DNA of 49,247 nucleotides from Brucellaceae bacterium (GTDB lineage: Bacteria; Pseudomonadota; Alphaproteobacteria; Rhizobiales; Rhizobiaceae), in contig JACKJV010000016.1 in the NCBI GenBank assembly GCA_020637775.1, forward strand, positions 1 through 49,247. The letters run 5' to 3'. Positions within the stretch are counted from its first letter, which is position 1. Every line of letters starts with the position of its first letter. The notes beneath the pieces were generated by a model. The model was not told the DNA's origin. It ran no database searches and worked only from the letters and a program-made list of their open reading frames with translations. A program made the position numbers and the translations under genes. Of this stretch, positions 43,386-49,247 are shown piece after piece.

Positions 43386-43535
43386 ATGCCAACACTGTTC
43401 CGGTTTCTGGTGACAATCGGGATTCTTGCCGGGCTTGCCTATGGCGGCATGTTTGCGCTCGCGACACTGGTCAAGCCCAACAAGGGCGAGATGCAGCAGC
43501 GCATACCGCCCGACCGGCTGAAACTGGACGAATGA
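43386..43535 (+). CDS. 49-residue membrane protein coupled to xerD
   Basis: This very short protein has one hydrophobic helix (about residues 5-28, [25 protein letters not shown]) followed by a polar tail, [20 protein letters not shown]. Its stop overlaps the xerD start as ATGA and a GAGGGGCGG site precedes its ATG, so it is very likely translated. I recognise the position, ahead of xerD, as recurrent in Rhizobiales, but no function is known to me. Confidence 0.78.
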   Translation: MPTLFRFLVTIGILAGLAYGGMFALATLVKPNKGEMQQRIPPDRLKLDE

Positions 43536-44437
43536 GCACGTCGGCTGCGCTGATCGAGGCATTTCTGGAAATGATGGCCGCCGAACGCGGCGCGGCGGAC
43601 AACACGCTGGCCGCCTATCGCCGCGACCTCGAAGAGGCTGCCGCCGATGTGCCGGGCGGTCTGGCAGGGGCGACGGCTGACGACCTGTCGGCCCATCTTG
43701 CCGGCCTGGCGGCAAGCGGCTTTGCCGTGACCACGCAGGCGCGACGGCTTTCGTCGCTGCGCCAGTTCTTTGCCTTTCTTTATGGCGAAGGCGTGCGATC
43801 CGACGATCCCACCGGCGTGATCGATTCACCGAAAAAGGCCCGCCCCCTGCCCAAGGTGCTTTCGCAGGCCGAGGTAACGCGCCTTCTCGACCTTGCCGCG
43901 CACGAAGCACGCGGCGCAGACCCCGCGGCAATGCGGCTGCATGCCCTCATCGAGGTGCTCTACGCCACCGGCCTGCGCGTCTCCGAAATGGTCGCCCTGC
44001 CGGTCGCCGTTGCCCGGCGCGACGAACGCTTCTTCATCGTGCGCGGCAAGGGTGGCAAGGATCGCATGGTACCGCTGTCGCCAAAGGCACGGGCGGCCAT
44101 GGCAGCCTGGCTGGCGGCGCGCGACAGCGACGATGCACTGTCCGGCTCGCGTCATCTCTTCCCCTCGCCGGGCGCCCGGAGCGGCCACCTGCCCCGGCAG
44201 GTATTCGCGCGCGAACTGAAGGCACTGGCCGCGCGCGCCGGGCTCAAGCCGGCCGCCGTCTCGCCCCATGTCCTGCGCCATGCCTTTGCCAGTCATCTGC
44301 TGCAGAACGGCGCCGATCTGCGCGCCGTGCAGCAATTGCTGGGTCACGCCGATATTTCCACCACACAGATCTATACCCATGTCCTCGAAGAGCGCCTTGC
44401 CGAACTGGTCCGCACGCACCACCCGCTTGCCGATTGA
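43532..44437 (+). CDS. xerD: site-specific tyrosine recombinase XerD
   Basis: XerD works with XerC to resolve chromosome dimers at dif near the terminus. The 301-residue product has an N-terminal SAM-like core-binding domain (about residues 5-95) and a catalytic domain with all active-site residues: Arg in ATGLRVSEM near 150, Lys in GKGGKDRM near 174, [10 protein letters not shown] (His/Arg) near 246, the His of [16 protein letters not shown] near 269 and its Tyr nucleophile. Length and context on a housekeeping chromosome, beside accA and aroK, argue against a phage integrase. Confidence 0.93.
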   Translation: MSTSAALIEAFLEMMAAERGAADNTLAAYRRDLEEAAADVPGGLAGATADDLSAHLAGLAASGFAVTTQARRLSSLRQFFAFLYGEGVRSDDPTGVIDSPKKARPLPKVLSQAEVTRLLDLAAHEARGADPAAMRLHALIEVLYATGLRVSEMVALPVAVARRDERFFIVRGKGGKDRMVPLSPKARAAMAAWLAARDSDDALSGSRHLFPSPGARSGHLPRQVFARELKALAARAGLKPAAVSPHVLRHAFASHLLQNGADLRAVQQLLGHADISTTQIYTHVLEERLAELVRTHHPLAD

Positions 44438-44547
44438 CGCCGTGATCGCTATGTGAGGGGCCTGAAGAGGCAGGAACGCGGCCCTGCGCTGATGCGTGCC
44501 GCACCCATTTGCCATGACCAGGCCGCAAGACGCGGGATCAGGGGCGC

Positions 44548-45498
44548 ATGTACAATTATCTCGATTTCGAAAAACCCGTTGCCGACCTCGAAGGCAAGAT
44601 CCTTGAACTCAAGGCATTGATGGAAAGCGGCGAGGCCGTGGATGTGGGCGAGGAAATCAAGCGCCTCGAAAACCGCTCCCAGGAAGCGCTGCGCGACGTC
44701 TACAAGGCGCTGACCCCGTGGCAGAAGGCGCAGGTCGCCCGCCATCCCGACCGCCCGCATTGCAAGGACTATGTCGAGGCTCTTTTCACCGAGTTCACGC
44801 CGCTGGCCGGGGACCGCAATTTTGCCGAGGATCACGCCGTCATCGGCGGCCTTGCCCGCTTTGACGGCCGCGCGGTCTGCGTGATCGGACAGGAAAAGGG
44901 CGCCGACACGCAAAGCCGCCTGAAGCACAATTTTGGCATGGCGCGCCCCGAGGGCTACCGCAAGGCCGTTCGCCTGATGGACATGGCGGAGCGGTTCCGC
45001 CTGCCGGTCATCACCCTCGTCGACACGGCCGGCGCCTATCCCGGCATCGGTGCGGAGGAACGCGGCCAGGCCGAGGCCATCGCCCGTTCCACCGAGAAAT
45101 GCCTCAACCTCACCGTCCCGGTCATTTCGGTGGTCATCGGCGAGGGCGGATCGGGCGGCGCGATTGCCATCGCCACCGCCAACCGCGTCTACATGCTGGA
45201 ACATTCCATCTATTCGGTGATCTCGCCGGAGGGCGCGGCCTCCATCCTGTGGCATGATTCGACGCGCGCCCGCGATGCGGCGACCGGCATGAAGATCACA
45301 GCGCAGGACCTGCTCGATCTCAAGATCATCGACGGCATCATTGCCGAAAAGGTGGGCGGCGCCCATCGCAACCGGGCCAGCGTGATCGAGGCAGCCGGCC
45401 GGCAGATCGGCAGCGCGCTCGAAGAGCTTTCCGCCGAGGGACTCGATCTGCGCCGCGCGCGGCGCGAGAAGTTCCTTGCCATCGGCCGCTCTCTCTAG
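44548..45498 (+). CDS. accA: acetyl-CoA carboxylase carboxyltransferase subunit alpha
   Basis: AccA, with AccD, transfers carboxyl from biotin to acetyl-CoA in the first step of fatty acid synthesis. The 316-residue product starts [18 protein letters not shown] and contains [15 protein letters not shown] near residues 69-83, [26 protein letters not shown] near 115-140, [18 protein letters not shown] near 163-180, and the crotonase-fold [10 protein letters not shown] near 198. The 110-base gap after xerD may hold its own promoter. A hairpin follows its stop. Confidence 0.96.
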   Translation: MYNYLDFEKPVADLEGKILELKALMESGEAVDVGEEIKRLENRSQEALRDVYKALTPWQKAQVARHPDRPHCKDYVEALFTEFTPLAGDRNFAEDHAVIGGLARFDGRAVCVIGQEKGADTQSRLKHNFGMARPEGYRKAVRLMDMAERFRLPVITLVDTAGAYPGIGAEERGQAEAIARSTEKCLNLTVPVISVVIGEGGSGGAIAIATANRVYMLEHSIYSVISPEGAASILWHDSTRARDAATGMKITAQDLLDLKIIDGIIAEKVGGAHRNRASVIEAAGRQIGSALEELSAEGLDLRRARREKFLAIGRSL

Positions 45499-45508
45499 GC
45501 TGAACGCC

Positions 45509-45527
45509 GGCGCGCGAACAGCGCGCC
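45509..45527 (+). terminator. hairpin after accA, possible terminator
   Basis: GGCGCGC/GCGCGCC is a perfect seven-base stem with loop GAACA, 10 bases past the accA stop. No T tract follows, so it is a weak candidate. The rest of the 195-base gap holds an ATGGTTAA element (45613-45620) and a second hairpin (45639-45656). Confidence 0.4.
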
Positions 45528-45638
45528 GCGCCTTGCCACAAATTTGCCAAGACCGAAGTCCAATGACGCTTGCGTGATCGCGCCGGCGAACGCTTGCGGT
45601 AATGGTTTTTCAATGGTTAACGCTTATACGTCGGGCTG

Positions 45639-45656
45639 AGGCGGCGGTTGCCGCCT
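45639..45656 (+). promoter_or_regulatory. hairpin in the leader of the L,D-transpeptidase gene
   Basis: AGGCGGC/GCCGCCT form a perfect seven-base stem with loop GGTT, ending 37 bases before the chosen ATG. Its location in the 5' untranslated region suggests an effect on translation or stability; no family match is evident. Confidence 0.35.
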
Positions 45657-45693
45657 GCTTCGTTCATCTATGAGGATACCGGTTGGTCAAGCC

Positions 45694-46857
45694 ATGACGA
45701 AAAGGCTACTCACGGGATTGGTTCTGGCCGCGGCGCTGGCCCTGGCCGGCTGCAACGATGCGCTTGACAGCGCCGCCAAGGCAGAACGCCCGCTTCCCGA
45801 CAGCATTGTCCGGGTCATGAAGGCCAAGGGGATGAGCAAGTCCTCGCCCATCATGGTCCGCATCTTCAAGGAAGAGGGCAAGCTGGAGGTCTGGAAGCAG
45901 AAGGATACGGGCCGTTACGACCTCGTGACGAGCTATGACATCTGCAAATGGTCCGGCCAGCTCGGCCCCAAATATATCGAGGGCGACCGGCAGGCGCCGG
46001 AAGGGTTCTACACCATCCGGCCGCACCAGATGAACCCGAAGTCCAGCTACTTCCTGGCTTTCAACCTGGGCTATCCCAACGCCTATGACCGGGCGCACGG
46101 ACGCACCGGCAAGCATCTCATGGTGCATGGCGCCTGTTCGTCGTCCGGCTGCTACTCCATGACGGACGAGCAGGTTTCGGAGATTTTCGCTTTCGGGCGC
46201 GATGCCTTTCGCGGTGGCCAGCGCGCGTTCCAGGTCCAGGCATTTCCCTTCCGCATGACACCGGCCAACATGGCCCGCTACACGAACGATCCGAATATCG
46301 GCTTCTGGCGCATGCTCAAGGAGGGCTACGACCATTTCGAGCTGACGAAGGTGCCGCCCAAGGTGGATGTCTGCGAGGGCCGCTACGTCTTCAACCAGAC
46401 GCCGGCCGAAGGCCAGTCCTTCCGTGGTGCGAACGCGGCCTGTCCTGCCATGTCGCAACCTGAAAGCCTGCGCATGGCCTATGACGCGCTCAAGCGCGAC
46501 CACGAGGAGGCATTCTCCGCCCTGCTCTCGAACGGCGATGCCGCTGCATCGCGTCCGCTCAGCCCCTCCATCGACGGCATCAGGGAAGCGCGCCTTGTCG
46601 CCGACTGGTCGAAGCGCCGCGCCCGTGGCGAGAAGGTCTCGCGCACACCGCCTTCCCTGGAAGATCCGCGACGCGCGCCTGCGCCCGCACCCGAGCCCAA
46701 GCCCGAAGAGGTCGAGGACGCAACGGCGGCACCAGCCGCAGCCGTGCCCGCGGCAGTGCAGGCGCAGCCGGATGCAGCCCCGGTTCCCGATGCCCGCCCC
46801 GACCAGTCCGCCGAAGCGGCCGCGCCACGGAAAAGGCGCTGGTGGAATGTCTTCTGA
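45694..46857 (+). CDS. L,D-transpeptidase (YkuD, YafK-like) lipoprotein
   Basis: This 387-residue exported enzyme has a signal peptide ending in the lipobox ALAGC (Cys20), so it is likely a lipoprotein. The YkuD domain (about residues 45-190) carries the catalytic pattern HGACSSSGCYSM (His145, nucleophile Cys153). YkuD enzymes remodel peptidoglycan crosslinks, and the YafK/DpaA-like branch, which this resembles, can release bound lipoprotein from peptidoglycan. A Pro/Ala-rich tail (about 325-380) ends in KRRWWNVF. ATG 45694 is chosen because it begins the signal peptide; ATG 45670 would add eight residues. The TusA-like gene overlaps its 3' end by 11 bases. Confidence 0.9.
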   Translation: MTKRLLTGLVLAAALALAGCNDALDSAAKAERPLPDSIVRVMKAKGMSKSSPIMVRIFKEEGKLEVWKQKDTGRYDLVTSYDICKWSGQLGPKYIEGDRQAPEGFYTIRPHQMNPKSSYFLAFNLGYPNAYDRAHGRTGKHLMVHGACSSSGCYSMTDEQVSEIFAFGRDAFRGGQRAFQVQAFPFRMTPANMARYTNDPNIGFWRMLKEGYDHFELTKVPPKVDVCEGRYVFNQTPAEGQSFRGANAACPAMSQPESLRMAYDALKRDHEEAFSALLSNGDAAASRPLSPSIDGIREARLVADWSKRRARGEKVSRTPPSLEDPRRAPAPAPEPKPEEVEDATAAPAAAVPAAVQAQPDAAPVPDARPDQSAEAAAPRKRRWWNVF

Positions 46858-47077
46858 GCCCGAAATCTACGATCTGCGCGGGCTGAACTGCCCGCTTCCG
46901 GTCCTGAAAGCGCGCAAGCGGCTGTCGGCCATGGCACCGGGAAGCCGGCTCTGGCTGGAAACGACCGACCCCCTGGCCGTAATCGACATACCCGCCTTCT
47001 GCCAGGAAAACGGCCACCGCCTCATCGAGACCGCAACGGCCGCCGGTGGGCACCGTTTTCTTGTCGAACGCGGGTAA
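46847..47077 (+). CDS. TusA-like sulfurtransferase
   Basis: This 76-residue protein matches the TusA/SirA family, which carries sulfur as a persulfide for tRNA thiolation or other sulfur transfer. The family start DLRGLNCPLPVLKARK (residues 9-24) includes the CPxP motif with nucleophile Cys15. A second Cys52 (AFCQENGH) sits where many family members have none or a conserved acidic residue. The ATG lies inside the end of the L,D-transpeptidase gene (11-base overlap), so translation is probably coupled. Its specific acceptor is unknown. Confidence 0.92.
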   Translation: MSSEPEIYDLRGLNCPLPVLKARKRLSAMAPGSRLWLETTDPLAVIDIPAFCQENGHRLIETATAAGGHRFLVERG

Positions 47078-47092
47078 GACCCGGGCCGCCGC

Positions 47093-48226
47093 CTAGCCCC
47101 TGAAGCCCGGCACGGCCAGCGGATTGTCCGTCACCGCCTGACGATCCGGTGTGTCGACCGCCGGCGTGTCGGTGAAAGCGGCAAACATGCGCCGCACGAA
47201 ATCCTCGCCCAGATCCTGCGTGATGAGCACGATGCGCGTTCCGCGCGGCCCTTCCGGCCACGCGTCGAGCCGCACCGGCGGATGCATGACCGACTGAACG
47301 CCGTGAATGACGAGCGGGCGCTCCGGATCGTCCTTCAGTTCCACGATGCCTTTCATGCGCAACAGCTTCTCGCCGTGGGCGGAGGCCAGCAGGTCCATGA
47401 ACATGGCGACCGCCAGCTTGTCGACCGGCCTGTCATGGATGATCGAGAAGGACCGGATGCGCGCGTCATGCCGGTTCACGTCGTGATGATGATGGTGATG
47501 CCCGCCGTGATCGCCGCCTTCATGGTGGTGATCGTGATGATGGGCGTGCGAATGCCCGCCATCCGTTTCCGCCGCCAGCCATTTGCGCACATCCGCGCTC
47601 TTGGTCTCGGGATTCCAGGCGCCGCACTCCATCAGCGCGGCAACGGATGGTTCCGCTTGCCCGTCGAGAATGGCGGCATGGGGATTGAGCCCCGCAAGCC
47701 GCGCCGTCAGCGCGGGCACGGCATCCGGCCCGGCCAGATCGGTCTTCGTCAGCACGATCCGCTCGGCCACCGCCGCCTGTTTCACCGCTTCCATGTGATT
47801 GTCCAGCGTGCGCATGCCGTTGACGGCATCGACTGTGGTCACGACGCCGTCCAGCCGCAGCATCCATTGCAGGGCCGGATGGCCGATCACCGCCTGCAGC
47901 ACCGGCGCCGGATCGGCAAGCCCGGTCGTCTCGATGACGATGCGCCTGAGGGAAGCGATCCTGCCCGATTGCACCCGGTCGACGAGATCGGCCAGTGTCA
48001 GCACCAGGTCGGATCGCACCGTGCAGCAAAGGCAGCCGTCCGACAGTTCGATCACGCCATCGGCGGATTGCTCGACCAGCAGGTGGTCGATGCCCACTTC
48101 GCCGAACTCGTTCACGATCACGGCGGTGTCTTTGAGCGCCGGATCCTTCAGCAGGCGGTTGAGAAGCGTCGTCTTGCCCGAGCCGAGGAAGCCGGTGACG
48201 ACGGTGACGGGAATCTGGTCGGGCAT
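47093..48226 (-). CDS. COG0523-family (CobW-like) GTPase with His-rich metal region
   Basis: This 377-residue G3E GTPase belongs to the family of metal chaperones including CobW, YeiR and ZigA. It has Walker [10 protein letters not shown] (residues 12-20), the CxCC metal motif in [10 protein letters not shown] near 64-73, a TKTD variant of the G4 motif near 160, and a C-terminal CobW_C domain (about 270-365). Between the domains is a His-rich stretch (about 220-255, including six consecutive His) suited to holding zinc or another metal. The call as zinc chaperone versus cobalt-related CobW cannot be settled; no zur site or B12 genes adjoin it. Confidence 0.92.
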   Translation of the reverse strand: MPDQIPVTVVTGFLGSGKTTLLNRLLKDPALKDTAVIVNEFGEVGIDHLLVEQSADGVIELSDGCLCCTVRSDLVLTLADLVDRVQSGRIASLRRIVIETTGLADPAPVLQAVIGHPALQWMLRLDGVVTTVDAVNGMRTLDNHMEAVKQAAVAERIVLTKTDLAGPDAVPALTARLAGLNPHAAILDGQAEPSVAALMECGAWNPETKSADVRKWLAAETDGGHSHAHHHDHHHEGGDHGGHHHHHHDVNRHDARIRSFSIIHDRPVDKLAVAMFMDLLASAHGEKLLRMKGIVELKDDPERPLVIHGVQSVMHPPVRLDAWPEGPRGTRIVLITQDLGEDFVRRMFAAFTDTPAVDTPDRQAVTDNPLAVPGFRG

Positions 48227-48237
48227 CGGGTCTCTCG

Positions 48238-49247
48238 TCAGATGGAGGGGCGCGGCGTCGGAACCGGTATGCCGGGTGCGGGGACACCGCGCAATTGCGA
48301 GGTCACGGCCGGCCGCGCCGGCTCCTCGGCCTCGCCCGGCGCGCTGCCCTGCCTTGCAAACGCCATCGCCGGCGCATCGCCCGGGCGCGGTGTCGGCACG
48401 GGCACGTCAGCGAACACGGTATTGGCTGCCGCCGGTCCAGTCGCTCCGCCCGGCGCCACGGCAACCGCCACCGGCTCCCGGTTCATCGGCCCCAGATGCG
48501 ACGAGCGGTAGACCAGCTTGCCGTCGAAGTCGCGCCCGTCATAGCGCGCCTGCTGGGCCTTCTGCGTACAGATGGATCCGCGGATATCGGCAACGCGTTC
48601 GCGATCCTCGCCATAGGGCTGGAGGTTCGCCAGCGTCGGCTTGCCGGCGGGATCGGTGGCAAAGCCCTGCGCCAGCAGATCGGCCGCCAGATCGGCCCGG
48701 TCCTCCTGGGTCAGCGCCCCGAGAACCACCGCGACGATCGTTCGTCCGCCCCGCGTGGCCGAGGCGGCAAGGTTGAAACCGGAGGCACAGACATAGCCGG
48801 TCTTCATGCCGTCGGCGCCGGCAAACCGGCCAAGCAGGATATTGTAGTTCGGGATCAGCTTGCCGCCCGCCTCGATGCCTTCAAGGGCAAAGAACCCGGC
48901 AAATTCGGGAAAATCGCGCCGGGTCGCAACAGCCAGCAGGGCCAGGTCGCGCGCCGTGGTGTATTGCTTGCCATCGGGCAGGCCGTTCGGATTGGCGAAG
49001 CGCGTGTCACTCATGCCGAGCGCGCGCGCCTCCTCGTTCATCATGGCGACGAATTCCATCTCGGAACCGGCCACCGCCTCGCCAATAGCCATGGCCACGT
49101 CATTGGCCGACTTGACCAGAATGATCTTCAGCGCGTTATCCAGCGTCAGCACGGTGCCGACGGGATAGCCCATCTTGCTCGGCGGCTCCTTTGCCGCCCG
49201 TTTTGTCATCTGCACCGGGCTTTTCATCGACAGATCGCCCGAACGCA
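48238..49247 (-). CDS. D-alanyl-D-alanine carboxypeptidase (DacF/PBP5 family), 5' end outside the window
   Basis: The visible 336 codons are the C-terminal part of a serine-type carboxypeptidase that trims peptidoglycan pentapeptides. The SxN motif is present as SAND, within [14 protein letters not shown], and KTG in [15 protein letters not shown]; the SxxK nucleophile motif must lie beyond base 49247. The [10 protein letters not shown] stretch matches the family just upstream of SxN. The reading frame is open to the window edge (RSGDLS before the first in-window Met), so an ATG at 49227 is not the start. The tail after the catalytic domain contains two VPTPRP-type repeats. It ends 12 bases from the COG0523 gene start. 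Confidence 0.93.
   Translation of the reverse strand, partial: RSGDLSMKSPVQMTKRAAKEPPSKMGYPVGTVLTLDNALKIILVKSANDVAMAIGEAVAGSEMEFVAMMNEEARALGMSDTRFANPNGLPDGKQYTTARDLALLAVATRRDFPEFAGFFALEGIEAGGKLIPNYNILLGRFAGADGMKTGYVCASGFNLAASATRGGRTIVAVVLGALTQEDRADLAADLLAQGFATDPAGKPTLANLQPYGEDRERVADIRGSICTQKAQQARYDGRDFDGKLVYRSSHLGPMNREPVAVAVAPGGATGPAAANTVFADVPVPTPRPGDAPAMAFARQGSAPGEAEEPARPAVTSQLRGVPAPGIPVPTPRPSI

Noticed and set aside
43532..44437. Tyrosine recombinase considered as the integrase of a mobile island.
   Set aside because: Length, motifs and the aroK-xerD-accA setting match chromosomal XerD. No attachment-site repeats or cargo genes were seen, and the tRNA-Leu is 43 kb away.
47476..47560. Short CAC/ATG-like triplet repeats considered as a DNA repeat or CRISPR-like array.
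   Set aside because: They are consecutive His and Asp codons of the COG0523 protein and have no spacer-repeat structure.

Overview
The window is a compact, GC-rich stretch of chromosome from an alphaproteobacterium, most likely a member of the Hyphomicrobiales (Rhizobiales). The evidence is gene content and order: hpt-cpdR beside ftsE-ftsX, cobS-cobT beside a J-domain protein and bolA, aroK-aroB-CorC, xerD-accA, lptM-lysA-TIGR02302, the carboxynorspermidine enzyme pair, and DUF2125 and DUF3108 proteins. I cannot fix the genus. About 56 protein genes and one partial tRNA-Leu fill almost all the space. No intergenic gap exceeds 300 bases. I saw no insertion sequence, prophage, CRISPR array or obvious island.

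Layout. 1-60: end of a tRNA-Leu(CAA). 237-5825: YqaA-like protein, DsbB, HNH nuclease, DNA glycosylase, GluQRS, a small membrane protein, an EamA transporter and a YihY-like protein. 5898-8392: SDR, HIG1-like protein, PduO-type adenosyltransferase and rhomboid. 8427-11362: etfB, etfA and 3-hydroxybutyryl-CoA dehydrogenase behind a promoter overlapped by a perfect 18-bp palindrome. 11406-13982: a structured leader, then carboxynorspermidine dehydrogenase and decarboxylase. 14000-20446: TlpA, argH, lptM, lysA and a large TIGR02302 membrane protein. 20489-22034: cpdR, hpt and an unnamed anchored protein. 22233-25601: ftsE, ftsX, YdcF and plsC. 25610-33858: a broken ChaC gene, DUF2125, tyrC, hisC, a methyltransferase, gloB, a cupin, lysoplasmalogenase, an EamA transporter and DUF3108. 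33969-40194: rpmB, a queuosine-precursor-type transporter, an esterase-like phytase, cobT, cobS, a J-protein and bolA. 40216-43216: CorC, aroB and aroK. 43386-47077: a 49-residue protein, xerD, accA, an L,D-transpeptidase and a TusA-like protein. 47093-49247: a COG0523 GTPase and the 3' part of a D-Ala-D-Ala carboxypeptidase.

How they work together. Most genes are housekeeping: amino acids (Arg, Lys, His, Tyr, shikimate), polyamines, cobalamin, envelope and division, redox handling, and electron transfer from acyl-CoA oxidation. Several operons show coupled 4-bp start/stop overlaps: aroK-aroB-CorC, the 49-residue protein with xerD, the anchored protein with hpt, and the EamA transporter with lysoplasmalogenase.

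I found no convincing new multi-gene system. The items most worth a second look are the ChaC gene broken by two apparent one-base deletions, the palindromic operator at the etfBA promoter, the leader ahead of the carboxynorspermidine genes with two mutually exclusive pairings and a possible small Arg-rich ORF, and paired 15-bp repeats ahead of the YdcF gene.
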